Origin: Ophiostoma sp. CBS 140.51 | Taxonomy: Eukaryota; Ascomycota; Sordariomycetes; Ophiostomatales; Ophiostomataceae | Length of the DNA: 61,156 nt | Direction of reading: 5' to 3' | NCBI GenBank assembly: GCA_029298735.1 | Contig: JANSLP010000189.1 | Location: forward strand, 1 to 61,156 | In this document: positions 1 to 11,268 of the stretch, piece after piece | How the letters are laid out: each line of letters begins with the position of its first letter | How positions within the stretch are numbered: position 1 is the first letter of the stretch | Notes under the pieces: generated by a model | Databases searched by the model: none | What the model was told of the DNA's origin: nothing | What the model saw: the letters and a program-made list of their open reading frames with translations, nothing else | Position numbers and translations under genes: made by a program

Positions 1-489
1 TGCATCAAAAATTAAACGCAACTGTTTTAAAAATTATATAATCGTTAACATCGTATTTTACGTATCATTCTATGTACCAATTTAGGGCTTTGCATAGTCA
101 GACGCTTAGTACAACTTACACATGTGACCTATAAACACCTTAGTGCGGAGAGTAAAATAACGTATTTTGTAGCAATTTAATGACGACAATATTTTGCCAA
201 TATCGTGTGGGAGTACAGGCTTCTATTTCCACACAAACTTTTATGGTGGCAGGTCGAAGTCGGGCTTGTCATCATGATGGGGGTTGCCTTCTTTATTAAA
301 TAAATGCTTTGTGGTACTAGAGTTTCAACTATTCAAATGCTGAAAAGGTAAGAAGTAAAGAGGGGATGTGATTTAGGTTGAGAACACTAGCAACTGTGAT
401 GATGCCCTATTCCAGGAATGAAAGTACAGACCGCGTCGTGTTGGTATTGTGCGGGAGATGAATATATATAAAGACGCCCGTTGACTCCT
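1..489. other. Left-edge spacer and 3' flank of the sugar permease
   Basis: No coding region is visible. The first 200 bases are AT-rich. On the minus strand an AATAAA polyadenylation-type signal lies at 292-297, about 195 nt beyond the permease stop, and is a plausible 3' end signal for that gene. Confidence 0.5.
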
Positions 490-2423
490 CTACTCCTCGC
501 GGTGACGTGGCATGGGCTCGCAGACAGCATCGCGCTGCCAGAACACCCAGCGCTTGATGAACCAGGGCAGCACCTTGGTGAGCTTGTGCTTGGCGAACGT
601 GCGTGTGGGGACTGCAAAGACCTTGTCGAGCTCCTCGAGGGTGAGCTGTTTGGTCTCCGGGACGAAGAAGAAGATCAAGATGAGGGCAATAACGTTGGTA
701 CCGGCGTAGAAGCCGAAGGCGCCAACAGAACCCAGAGCCTGGAGCATGGGCGGGAAAGTGAGAGTGAGAACCGATGCCCAGAAAAAGTTGGTGGCAATAG
801 CCCAAGACATGCCGACCTCACGGTGGGATAGAGGGAAACATTCGGCCGAGTATGTCCAGGGAACAGGGCCCTCACCGGGGGAGTAGACGGCGGCGAACAG
901 GAACACAAAGAGGGCAATGCAAGGCAGCGAGGCCGGGCTGGTCGAGGGGATCCAGAAGCAGAAGCCGGCAGCCAAGAGAGTCCAGGCCATGTGGGGGAAG
1001 GTGAAGAGCAGGAGGAAACGACGACCGAAACGATCAATGGTCCAGATGGCAGGCCACGCGAAAGCAAAGTTGACCAGACCGTAGCCCCACGAGGCGAGAA
1101 GAGCTTTTTGCACGCTAGCACCGGCATTGGTGAAAATGGACGACGAATAGAAGGCGATGATGTTGACTAGAGGAGAAGGAGGTGTTAAAAAATTTGTGCC
1201 ACGGCAAAACGTAGTGAGGAATACACGGAAGATAACTTACTACCGCACAGCTGCTGGGCAATCATGACGATGAACGAGGCGAGAGTGGCACGACGGTTGC
1301 GCGGAATCGTGAACAGCTCGCCGAACCGCTGGGCAAAACCAATGACACCAGGACCGTGTGTTTGGCCAATGTGGTCGCGCTCGTACTCAAGCATGGCGTG
1401 CATATAGTAGAGATCACGGGCGGCCTGGATGGGGTTGTTGCGCAGCTTGAGGAGCGACTTAAAGGCAGCCTCGGGGCGCTTCTTTTTCATGTACCAGCGG
1501 GGAGACTCGGGGCAGAAAAGAACACCCATCAACAGAGGCAGAGCCGGAATACAGGCGGAACCAAGCTGGAGGCGCCACGAGATGTTTCCTGTGTTGCGAA
1601 CGGCCAAGTTGGCACTGTTGCCCAGGAAAATACCAAAGGCGATGAACATCTGGAAGGTCGTGACCAGAGCACCACGGATACTCGCGGGTGCATTCTCAGC
1701 CGAGTACACGGGCACAGTCACGTCCTTGATGCCCATGCCCATGCCCAAGAGCATACGGCAAGCCAGAAGCTGCTTCCAGTTTTGCGAGAGACCGGAACCG
1801 ATGGGAGCCAACAGACTGAAGATGGCACCAATAAAAATAGTACCGCGACGGCCAAAGTAGTGGTTGAGAGGATCGGACAGCCAGCAGGCAAACAAACTCA
1901 AAGTGATGAAAGGCATAGCGTTGATCAGACCAATCAGCCACGAGTTGTTGGAACAGTTGCCAGCGGCCTCGCACTTGGCGCCCGTATCGGCAATGTCAAA
2001 CGCGTCGGGGAACGACAGGTTAGCACCGTTGGAACCAGTAACATCCCAGCCTTGGACGGCCGACGCAATCGATGTGACAAAGACGGTAAAGTACAGAGCG
2101 CGTGGGTTCTTCCACTTGTGCGTTGTCTCCTCGCGGATGGCACGGGCCTCGTCCTCGGTGAGGTCGACCTCGTTGTAGGGGCTCTGGACCAGAAGTGCAC
2201 CCTTCTGGAGGAGGTCGAGATGGCCCTCCAGACCGGTCTCGCGTGCAAAACGCTCAACATCGGCCAGCAGCTCCTCACGGGGGATGCCGCGGAGTGGGTT
2301 AATGTCATCGGGGTCTTCGGCGTTAGCTCCGAGCACGGGAGTGACGACGGGTGTCTCTCCGACAGCATGCTCGATGTTGACGCCCGGAAGGGCTGTCTTC
2401 TCACCAGTCTTTTCAGCAGACAT
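490..2423 (-). CDS. MFS sugar/polyol (hexose or inositol-type) permease
   Basis: Two exons, 2423-1241 and 1166-490, flank a 74-bp intron (1167-1240) with a GTAAGT donor and CTAG acceptor. Splicing gives 619 residues and rebuilds the family-typical QQLCGINIIAFYSS stretch across the junction. Sugar-porter signatures are clear: a GRRGT loop after TM2, PESPRWYM at the end of the first half, DRFGRR in the second half, and PETKQLTLEELD after TM12. The protein should be a 12-helix plasma-membrane proton symporter for a sugar or polyol. A cytosolic N-terminus of about 110 residues precedes TM1, longer than in yeast hexose transporters and typical of a filamentous-fungal subgroup. The start is the ATG at 2423, in CCACC context. 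The substrate cannot be told from sequence; inositol, hexose and quinate-type carriers are all possible. Confidence 0.93.
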
Positions 2424-5385
2424 GGTGGTGTTGGTGGAGGCGGTTTATGTTTGTTGTCAATGTGACAATGAATAATAAGGAGAATAGAGCAAGTATAAAT
2501 ATAAAAACATAAAGGAACAAAATTGTTGATAGAACACAACGCGAAAATAATGTGGGCGTGGAGATGCGGCCTGTCAAAGTGATCGACACAATGTAAAAGG
2601 AGGGTATACAAGAATTCCAAGAGAAAAAAAACATGCAGAGTTCCGAGATTATATTGCATGCAGACTGCACTCGAGTCCCTGCTTACCAGGCCACCTTCTC
2701 CAGCTTGATCCTTTCTGACACGAGGAGCCAAAAACTCCAAAAATTTGAGACCCCAGCATAGTGTTCTAGGATGAATCAACAGCGCCGGATACCTCGCTTA
2801 GCCGAGGGGCGAGTGGTGGTGAGCGTCGACATCGGAGATCCTTGGCCGTGTCGACGGCTCATTTTGCAGCCTTGCCACAAAGGGTGATGTTTACGTCGTT
2901 TTGTCTCCGACGTCATGGTTCAGGTCTCCTGAACCGGCGCAAACAGGCCCTGATTTTTCCATGATTTTCATTACAGCCCAGACGCGTTAAGGATCGCATC
3001 ACACGACGTGAAAGAAACAAAAGAAGGCAGACAAGGAAGCACGACTCGCATGAAGTCGTAGTCGGAGCACAGACTACCCCAAAGTTAGTCTGTCCCCACA
3101 CAGCATTCTTTGAGTATTGCAGACAAGTACCATTGGAAGTACCAGGTACTTTGCCAATTTACATGTCTAGGGACTGGATTCGCCATTGTTCGCATGGATT
3201 CCGCGTGTCTCCTCATGGTCTGTTCTCAAAATGGGGTAAGGTCATCGAAAGGAAGTGATAGCTTGAGGAAGCATGCTTCCAAAAAAGACATTATGTAGCA
3301 GTATGTGGTAGTATGTGACAAAATGGTCAGAGGACAGGAATATTGTGCAGGAGAGCAAAGCAATATCCACATCCCCACTGGGACTTGCTTCTTGCCACAG
3401 GGGCATCTTCAATCGACTACATGGAAGACATGGCATTGCGGGCATGATGAGATGAAAACTAGACTCAAAACACCGGTTTCTACAACGAAAACAGCGAGAT
3501 ATTTGACGAGTATATCAACGAGAGTTATGGCGATAGCCGGATCAGAATCACAGTTTGAGTCTTGCTTCATCTGGTAAAGAACTGGCTTCGAGAACACTTT
3601 AGGCGCTTAAAATAGTTTATCTCGTGGCATATCCACCGGTAGACCAGAACATCCCTTCACGTTCCATCGTGAAATGTGGCGTTTATCTTGGCTTTGCGCC
3701 AAAATTTTTATCCCCTCGTGGCTTCATTTCCACCGAATCATGCCTCGTGATGTCTTGTGTCGAACGGCGTTACCTCCAGATAGCCTCAAAGCCTCATTAT
3801 TCATGAACTTCATCCTCCATCCTCGGTGAATCGCTGAAATACTCGCTCGGTGAGTAGCGTTCACTACAAGAGGAAACTAGTCGAAGACAAAAAGAAGGAT
3901 CTTTGAGAAGGCATCTTGACAATGTCATCGTGGGGTGAGGACGGGGAGTGGTTGACGATGGGTTAATGGTGTGGGCATTCTGCACGAGACGACAGATCGC
4001 ACCTGGCAAAGACCGAGAGCGAGAACTGACGCGGAATGGCGTAGGATCGTGCAGGATGCCGTTGGATGGCGCCCGTCAGTGAAACGCCAGAAAAATCGGC
4101 ACTACACCCTACACGGCTGGGATCGGCCGACATCCAAGGAGGAAGACAACCGTGGAGCCGTGGAGCCGTGGAGCCTCGACAACCATGGAGATGGAGGCAA
4201 TGGGGACGCTCAAGACTCTTCCTGTCAAGATCGTGTGACCTTTTCTGACAATTCAAAGGTCCAAACGTAATAGCATCAATCTCATGTGAGGAAATAATAC
4301 GGGACGTTATCAAAAGACAAGATATCAGTACGAAGCACAAGTCATGCTAGCCTTGCGCTCTGAAGAACGGGAGAATGACCAAGCAATGGACGCACTATCT
4401 AAAACAAACGGTAGCGTTCACATTATGTCGGACATCAACATTCATGCTCACATGTGTGCAAACAAATAGAGTTCCTTCGTTGTTCTGTCTGATTGTTTTC
4501 TCACCTTTCCCATGCGGCAGTACAGTTCCGACTTGTTCCTTCCTTTTTTTTACTTGTAATTCAAGCCTGCCAGAGCAAGCTTACATCCGACAGCTCTCTC
4601 CATCTCTCCAGAGAGTCCTCCACGTTTCTGGTCGTATGCAGGGTGGAGATCGACATCGTTCCCCATGATTAGTTTGAGTCTCAGCAGAGAAAAAGTGCTG
4701 GAGATAGTCCGGGGAAGGGGAATGATGAGGAGAACACTTGAAGTGATGTCGTCGGGACGCTCTTTGCTTGCTTTTCTGAATGTGGAGATATGAGTGGGGT
4801 ATATTTTGTGGGTCTATGTGCGGAGTGGCGTGCGGAGCGGACGGGACTTTCCCGTGTAAGTGACGGTTTATGTGCGTCTCCTGCGTTTATGTGAACAACA
4901 CCTAACGGTAAGTTGTCGGCACGCTGAAATGAATCATTGACCGACCGCTTGGGCTTTCCGGTTGGGGACTGCCGGTCAAGTGAAACACGCGACAATGCGA
5001 CAACAAGGACAAAATCCACAAACCGCATGTGAAAAAGAAGAAAAAGAAAAAAGAAAAGAAAAAAATTAGTTTGGAGAACTAAAAGAAACAGCGAGAAAAT
5101 AACGAAGGAAAGAAACCCAAAAAAAAAAGGTTCTCAGATAGCTTGTTTTGTGGAAGCTTTGCAAACTTCTCCTCCCAGACACCAAAAGATTTGGGGAAGA
5201 TCGAGGGGCGTGCCTCGCTTTCAAGAAAGGTACAGACAGACGAGAAGTAAGACCCCCTCGAGCTCAAGAGTCCCTGCAGGTTTACCGTCTCGGCACTCTC
5301 ACGTTCCCCAACTCTCTCCAACTTTCTTGTCCACCACCACAATCATCAACGACTCACCCCCTCCCTCATATCACCACAACTCTCG
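2424..5385. other. Divergent promoter spacer between permease and paraoxonase-like gene
   Basis: A 3-kb spacer in which I see no credible gene; open frames are short and without recognisable protein character. It must hold both divergent promoters. It contains a three-copy 8-bp tandem repeat near 4152, a strongly purine-rich A/G tract at about 5030-5130, and a C-rich, CACC-rich leader directly before the ATG at 5386. Confidence 0.5.
4152..4175. repeat. Three-copy tandem repeat of GTGGAGCC
   Basis: The 8-bp unit GTGGAGCC occurs three times head to tail. It is a short non-coding tandem repeat in the permease/lactonase spacer, and no function is visible. Confidence 0.8.
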
Positions 5386-6603
5386 ATGGCTCCCAACATT
5401 GGCCGAGTATCGATTCTGGTGGCTTTGGCCGCCGTGTCGACCGTCCATCTCATCAACAGTGGCAGTCTTAACGGCCTCATCGAAGCCACCACCGGCCATG
5501 TCGTTATTGATGAGTCCCGTCTAGCCAACTGGGCAAACCTTCCGGATGTCGCCAACGGACAGTGCACCGTCGACTTTGTCGCCAACGCCTGTGAAGACGT
5601 CAACGTTCACGCAGCGTCGTCGACGGCCTTCCTGACATGCGGTGACCCTGCGGGTCGTGTGCAGTGGTTTCCTTCCTCTGGGTACCAGCCGACAACCAAC
5701 CGGGCCAGGTTTGAAGAGCAATACTTCAAGGTCGACCTGAAGACGGGCAAGCGGATCGAGCTGGTGCTCAAGGGCCTGCCTGAGGGCCACGATATTGTGA
5801 CGCACGGTCTGGATATTTTTCCTGTGGAGGGTGACGACTCCAAGATTCTAGTCTTTGCCGTCAACCACGCACGCGAGCGGGACAGCATCTTCATCTTTGA
5901 GCACACTCTGGGCACCCACGTCCTGAACCTGGCCAAGTCTGTCGAGCACCCCGCGATCAAGTGTGCCAACAGCGTGGCTGCCGTGGGCCCGCGCAGCTTC
6001 TACATTACCAATGACCACTACTACCCGCGGGGTATTCTCCGTCAACTTGAGGACAAGTTCGGCCCCTGGTCGTGGGCGACGAGTGTGCAGCACTGCGCTG
6101 TTGATGAGCAGGATAAGGTGACCTGCAAGGAGGTCACGCACACGATGCCCTGTGCCAACGGCCTGGCTGTCGCTGGTGACCGTGTCTTTGTGGGCGACTC
6201 CAAGAACGGCTCTGTCTCAGTGTACGAAATGATCAACAAGCAGCCCAACGACCTCCGCCGTATCGCCGACATTGACGTTGGCGCGATTGCGGACAACATT
6301 AAGATTCTGGCGGGTACACAAGACCCGTTGGTGACCGTCTTCCCCGACGGCGAGGAGCTGCCGCTGTTCTTGAAGGATGTGTCTGCACTGGGCAAGACTG
6401 TCTTTGCACCGACGGCCGTCCTGCGCCTCCGGGGTGACAAAAACTACACGCCCGAGCTGATCCTGCGCGACGATGGCAAGCAGCTGACAGACATGACGGC
6501 CGCTGACATTGACCCCAAGACACGGACTCTCGTGGGTGCGTCTTTCCTCAAGTACGGCGGCTTTGCTGTCTGCAAGCTGCCCTCGAGCGTTGATCTGTCG
6601 TAG
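5386..6603 (+). CDS. Paraoxonase/arylesterase-family (SMP-30-like) lactonase
   Basis: Intronless, 405 residues. A hydrophobic segment at about 8-24 looks like a signal anchor, as in mammalian paraoxonases, placing the enzyme in the secretory pathway or on a membrane. The remainder is a six-bladed propeller with recognisable PON landmarks: acidic pair E70-D71, H140 in HGLDIF and H161 in AVNH (the two PON1 active-site histidines), N195, TNDHYY at 208-213, N258 in ANGL, and D303-N304. These match the catalytic and structural calcium ligands of PON1, although the residue after N195 is Ser where PON1 has Asp169. Expected activity is calcium-dependent hydrolysis of lactones or aryl esters; the natural substrate is unknown. 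It converges with the reductase gene, 203 bp apart. The ATG follows a long C-rich leader. Confidence 0.88.
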   Translation: MAPNIGRVSILVALAAVSTVHLINSGSLNGLIEATTGHVVIDESRLANWANLPDVANGQCTVDFVANACEDVNVHAASSTAFLTCGDPAGRVQWFPSSGYQPTTNRARFEEQYFKVDLKTGKRIELVLKGLPEGHDIVTHGLDIFPVEGDDSKILVFAVNHARERDSIFIFEHTLGTHVLNLAKSVEHPAIKCANSVAAVGPRSFYITNDHYYPRGILRQLEDKFGPWSWATSVQHCAVDEQDKVTCKEVTHTMPCANGLAVAGDRVFVGDSKNGSVSVYEMINKQPNDLRRIADIDVGAIADNIKILAGTQDPLVTVFPDGEELPLFLKDVSALGKTVFAPTAVLRLRGDKNYTPELILRDDGKQLTDMTAADIDPKTRTLVGASFLKYGGFAVCKLPSSVDLS

Positions 6604-6806
6604 GAGGAAAAGGAATAATGAAATTGAAGTAAAAATGTCCATAGAAGAGAAATCAGATAAAAAAAAAAATTTCAAAGCTACTGGTGTTAAAATTAATAAC
6701 ATAATTCCAATTCAAGATACGATTAATAACGATCCAGAAAAATACGTTCTCGTTTGTTGCGTCTAAAGAATCTATTCAAGCCTATGTAATGTACTCTACA
6801 CTTTCT

Positions 6807-7900
6807 TTACTCCTTAGCCAGCAGAAACCGCAGGCTCTTCACGGCGTCGACGGTACTCTGCTCCAGCGTGGTCCACTGGATGCCCAGGACCTTGTTGGTC
6901 GCGGCATTGTCAAACTTGAAGCGCTTGTCAAGGGCCGGCTCGTCACCACCTGCAACATCGGCAATGGGCACCTTGCCGGCGTACTCGGGGAAGTTTTCGC
7001 GCACAGCCGTAGCGATGGCCTTGTTGCTAAAGTAGCCGGCCGTAGCAAACAGTCTCTGGCCTCCCTTGACGGCCTCTGTGTCCAGGGACTTGATGTGTGC
7101 TGTGGCACAGTCGCGCACATCCACCCACAAGCAGACACCGTCGGTGGCTGGGATCTCCTTGGACCACTCGCCCTGCAGCAGAGCAGCCAGGCCCTGGCTC
7201 GAAGTGTTTAGGCCCTTGACATCGTCGACGTGGTGGACGATGGGGCCAAAGATGTTGGGCGGGCAGATGGTGACGAGGTCAAACTGCGGCTTGTTCTCCT
7301 TGACAAAGTCCCAAGCAGCCTTCTCGGCGAGCTTCTTGGACGCGGCATAGGCGGCACCGGGCGCGGCGTGAATGTCGTTGATGGTGACGGGGTTCCATGA
7401 TTTTTCGTTGAAGGTGGTGGCCGGGTCCTCAAGGTGGGCACCGCTCAGCATAGCAGCAAACGACGACGTGACAACAACACGGCGGACACCCGGGGCATGC
7501 TTGTGTACCGACTTGAGGATCGAAGTGGTACCCTGGACGGCTGGGTCGACAAGACCAGTCTGAGGGTCGGTCCAGTTGAAGTGGAAGGGGCTTTGGGTGT
7601 GCAGGACGGCAGACAAGCCGGGGGTCTGAGCGACGTTGTCAAAGGCACCATCGCAGGTGATGTCCGGGACGATTGCGACCGAGAGACGATCTGCAGGAAA
7701 GCCGAGGGCGGCATAAGTGGCCTGGGTGGACTGGGCCTTGGCCTCTGAGCGGACGGTGGTGACGACCGAGTGGCCGGCCATGAGAAGCTGCTTGAGAATA
7801 TGGCCTGGGTTGTTAGCATGCAGTATTCAAATGTTTTCTTGAGAGAACAGTACTCACCGGCAAGGAAGCCGGAGCCACCAGTGACGAGGACCTTGGACAT
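6807..7900 (-). CDS. Extended-SDR NADPH-dependent ketoreductase (dihydroflavonol-4-reductase / Gre2-like)
   Basis: Two exons, 7900-7858 and 7804-6807, flank a 53-bp intron (donor GTGAGT, branch GCTAAC, acceptor CAG). The product has 346 residues. The short first exon encodes the nucleotide-binding TGGSGFLAG motif (residues 7-15), completed across the junction. The catalytic set follows: VTSSFAA near 126-132 (Ser) and YAASK with Tyr167 and Lys171. The ICPPNIFGP stretch and overall length fit the dihydroflavonol reductase/Gre2 group, which reduces aldehydes, alpha-keto compounds or secondary-metabolite carbonyls with NADPH in the cytosol. Substrate cannot be assigned. A TATAAAT box lies about 150 bp upstream of the ATG, and an ACACAC run sits in the leader just before the start. 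Confidence 0.92.
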
Positions 7901-7908
7901 GATGATTT

Positions 7909-7920
7909 GTGTGTGTGTGT
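7909..7920. repeat. (GT)6 dinucleotide run in reductase leader
   Basis: Six GT units end 8 nt upstream of the reductase ATG, so they read as (AC)6 in the 5' untranslated mRNA. Length variation here could alter the leader but is not expected to affect the protein. Confidence 0.75.
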
Positions 7921-8049
7921 AAGTGTGTAGTGTTTCCTTAGAGATTGTTAGGTGATGATGTGTGTCAGAAGCTTGTGATAACATGCGAGAGCTACACGAA
8001 ATACTGGCTACGATGTACCAAGACCCGGCAAACAATGTGCCGAGACCGC

Positions 8050-8056
8050 ATTTATA
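8050..8056 (-). promoter_or_regulatory. TATA box of the SDR reductase
   Basis: TATAAAT on the minus strand, about 150 bp upstream of the ATG at 7900. The spacing matches TATA-like elements seen before several other genes in this window. Confidence 0.5.
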
Positions 8057-10450
8057 CGGAAGTGTATGAGAGGAGCACAAGAAGGAGAACGTGCAACTGC
8101 TTGGCCAGGGGGACCAGGTAGCAAGTTTCCTTTCTTGGTCGTTAGTGTCTTCTTTGCAGCTTCTTTTTTCACTGGCTTTTTCTTCTTTCCATTTTTCCTC
8201 CTCCAACTTCGTTTGAATCCTGTTCCTGGGCAAGTCGACAGTCGCCGGAATCGTCGCTTATACAAGTCAATGTACCTTCTACTTGTCCCTCGACTAACAC
8301 GACACTCGCCCTACGACCCGCTGGAGTCCCTAAGGCAAGTCGCCTGTTAGCGCTGTCGACTGGCCCCTGGTCTGCCATTTTGGGCAGTGTTGTCATCTCG
8401 TCGTGTTGCAGTCGTCTTCTTTTGCCGACGCTAACTCGGCCGTCAACAGTCACCAGTCGTCTTTTTCTCGTGGTTTCGTCAATGTTTTTTCATTTCTCTC
8501 TTTCATTCATTTCCACGTCCATTTCACCTTCAGGCGACCCCATATCCGGAATCAATACGGGAATGCGGCGGTGGAAGAGAGAGTGCGGGTTCTCGCGCTG
8601 TATTTGTACCCGGCTTGGGCTACTCCTAGCCACTGTGAGACGGACAAATGCCGTGGCGGGTGCATCGAAGCGGGTCAAGAAGGTCCATACAACCCGACAT
8701 CCGTCTGGAGTCGTCCGTCGGAAGCGGAGAACGGCAGTCGCGGCAAACAATGGACACGACGATGGCATCGGATATTTTCCGAATTTAGAGTTGGCTCGAC
8801 CCCGTTTGTCTCCATTGTCTTCCGTCCACGTTACAAGCATGTCGAGAAAGATCAAGACTGTTTATCGCATACGCAGGAATATGCAGCTACAGCAGGTGAT
8901 GTTGCATCACTTGACCATGCACCTGATCCTCCTCTCTTTTTTCTCTTTTCTCTTTTCTTTTTCTTTACTCTTCTCTCTGATCGTCTTTTCTCTTTATCAT
9001 TTTATGTCGTTCGCTTCGTCTGTCACTCCTAGATTGCGCCCTGTTCTGAACAGGCCCAAGCTCGCCTTTCCAAACCATCGCTGCAAGAACGAAATAATGT
9101 CCTACCATGAAAGGAGGAATGGTGGACTCTCCTCAGGTCGTCTCCTCTGCTCCTTCAGAGACAGCAAGCCAGTCTCAACCAGCACCGTTGACAAAGACTG
9201 ATGCTGTCATGTCGTGACATCTTGATATCGTGAGAGTTTCTTGCTCACACCACAACGGCTCTCTCACACAAATTCACGCACGTTCTCCCACGGTTGTAGC
9301 CGAGACACGGGGGATACGACCAAACCAGTCTATCTTCAATCTGGAAGGTATGCTTGACTCCTTGGTCCTTCTTGAGATTCCTAGGGGCAGTGTTTGTCTC
9401 ACGAGGAGGGTAAGGCTCCTGTCGTTCCTTTTGTCGTTCCTTCTGCCATTGTCAGCATCTGTCTGTTTATGGTTTTATGCGCCGATGCCAATGCTCCTCC
9501 CCACGTTTTCCCATTGTCAGGTTACTCGGGCGTGTCTCGGTGCTTTCCTATTACGTTACCCTTGTGCTTCCCCATTCCCCCTATTTTATCAGATCCTTTC
9601 TCAAGCATCTCCTCAAGAACCCCCAGGCAGTTCATCCTATCCCCTATTATGGCTATCCATGTGCACCAGCTTGTATCCATGCTGCAACCATGTTGTACCC
9701 ACGTTTTTTTGTTTCGAAACATTCGTCGCACATTCTGTGCGCGTATTCGCTCATCCCTTTTTCTATCCCCCCTCTACACAAGGAAGAATAAACTACGCAG
9801 ATCATACAAGGCATGATCCGTGTTGAGGCTTGTTGAGGCTGTTACTCCCCTTTGAAGATTTCAAGTGAAAAGGAGATTGGCGGTTGCTTTGGTGCGACCA
9901 TGGCGCTGCAGACCCCAGAGATGCCTCCCTGGAGGGCTGTGCCTTTAGGTCAATATTTGCAGTCAAATGTCTAAAGACACGTTCCGCAATCCACTCCCCC
10001 TTAATCCCACCCCCATCCTCACGATCCTCCGCCCTACGTTTCGGCCTTTGCTCCCCCTTTTAGCTTCTTACCTTTTACAGTACGACGTATTCAACCTATG
10101 ACTGCGACTTACAACTTCCATTTTCGACCCCCATTTTCGAGCAACGTGACGCCTTCAGAGATCCGCCATCGGCCGTCGGACGTCGTCGGTCGGCCGTTGT
10201 CCGGCGGTGCTCGTCACACAGAAAGACCAGAAACAGGTCTTGAGGTCCAAGCTTCATTCTCACATTTGCTGTTGACGATGAATAATACATTGTGATCCAT
10301 TGTGGTCCATCGGCTTGGCCCAGACTTGACTTTCACTTGGCTCGACGAACTTGGCTGTTGATCGACGGATCTGATGGATCTAGTGAACCGTTTATTTGAG
10401 TGAGGATTTGAGTTACGAGAGTTACGATGGTGGATCTGAACGTATTAGAA

Positions 10451-10556
10451 TGGTCTGTATTGGCTGACAATGGGTTGCAGTGGTCTGAATTGGCAGGGCT
10501 GACACTGCGACTCCGCCACAACGGCGACAAAAAACGCCAAAAACGCCGAAAACGCC
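10451..10556. repeat. Short direct and tandem repeats
   Basis: TGGTCTGTATTGGC recurs 30 bp downstream with one mismatch. It is followed by three near-identical copies of an AAAACGCC unit (10529-10538, 10539-10547, 10548-10556). Both sit in non-coding DNA. Confidence 0.65.
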
Positions 10557-11149
10557 GACGATCCCATCCACCATTCTCTACACCACGTTCGCCCCGAGCC
10601 TGGTTCGTGGGATCACGGTCTAGACCACTGCATAAACTTTTTGAGTGCAATAGAGTGCAATTCGAAATGGAAAAAGGATAACAATAGACAACCTCAGGGC
10701 GACGAAAGGCGCAGCAACGCCATCCAAAGACATCTCCAACGGTCTCCACCACAATCTGATCACACAAGACCACACACAGTACAATACACCATCAAATCGC
10801 CCGGAGAATTAATTCGGGATCTCGCCGGTAAGCACCGAGTACAGGGCGTAGCTGCCTCTTCAGCGCTTTCCAAGACGCCCTAGGAAGACGCCCGTGGAGC
10901 CGCGAACATTTTCGACTTGGGGGGCCTGGGCTGTGCCACGAACGGGGAATATCACGGAATGGCAGGGTCAAGCGAGAAGATCGCTAGGGACCCCAGCAAC
11001 AAACAATGAAGGCCCAATGGCAGGCATACCAGAACCCACGCGAAGGGAGGATTCACACAGACTCCAGATGAAAGAGTATGCACACTACACCAGAGCACGA
11101 CAGGGCATGCGGTACAAAGGTGTAACGTTGCTGCACGACTCACCTTTGA

Positions 11150-11157
11150 TATAAAAA
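11150..11157 (+). promoter_or_regulatory. TATA box of the spherulin-4 gene
   Basis: TATAAAAA lies about 115 bp upstream of the ATG at 11269 and is followed by a CT- and CCACC-rich leader, a normal arrangement for a strongly expressed secreted-protein gene. Confidence 0.6.
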
Positions 11158-11268
11158 TCGACATGCCCTCGTCCACAATGATCAATTGAGACATTATCAC
11201 CACCATCATCCTCTCTCACTACCATCCTCTACTGTCCTCTAATCTAACCCTCCACCCCCATCGTCAAC

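Larger units (their letters stand above)
7901..11268. other. Divergent promoter spacer, reductase to spherulin-4
   Basis: A 3.4-kb spacer with no convincing gene. The longest open frame (about 8380-9201) has a composition driven by pyrimidine tracts and no domain. Contents: a long CT/TTTCTC-rich tract near 8930-9010, a 14-bp direct repeat (10451-10464 and 10481-10494, one mismatch), an AAAACGCC-type tandem near 10529-10556, and a GC-rich palindromic patch near 10168-10205. Confidence 0.5.

Noticed and set aside
1356..2465. 369-codon plus-strand frame across the sugar permease
   Set aside because: Antisense shadow of the permease first exon; no recognisable protein features.
8380..9201. 273-codon plus-strand frame in the reductase/spherulin spacer
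   Set aside because: Composition follows the local CT tracts and no motif is recognisable; treated as non-coding.
10168..10205. GC-rich palindromic patch as a regulatory hairpin or terminator
   Set aside because: Self-complementarity is partial and no gene or transcript end is nearby to give it meaning.
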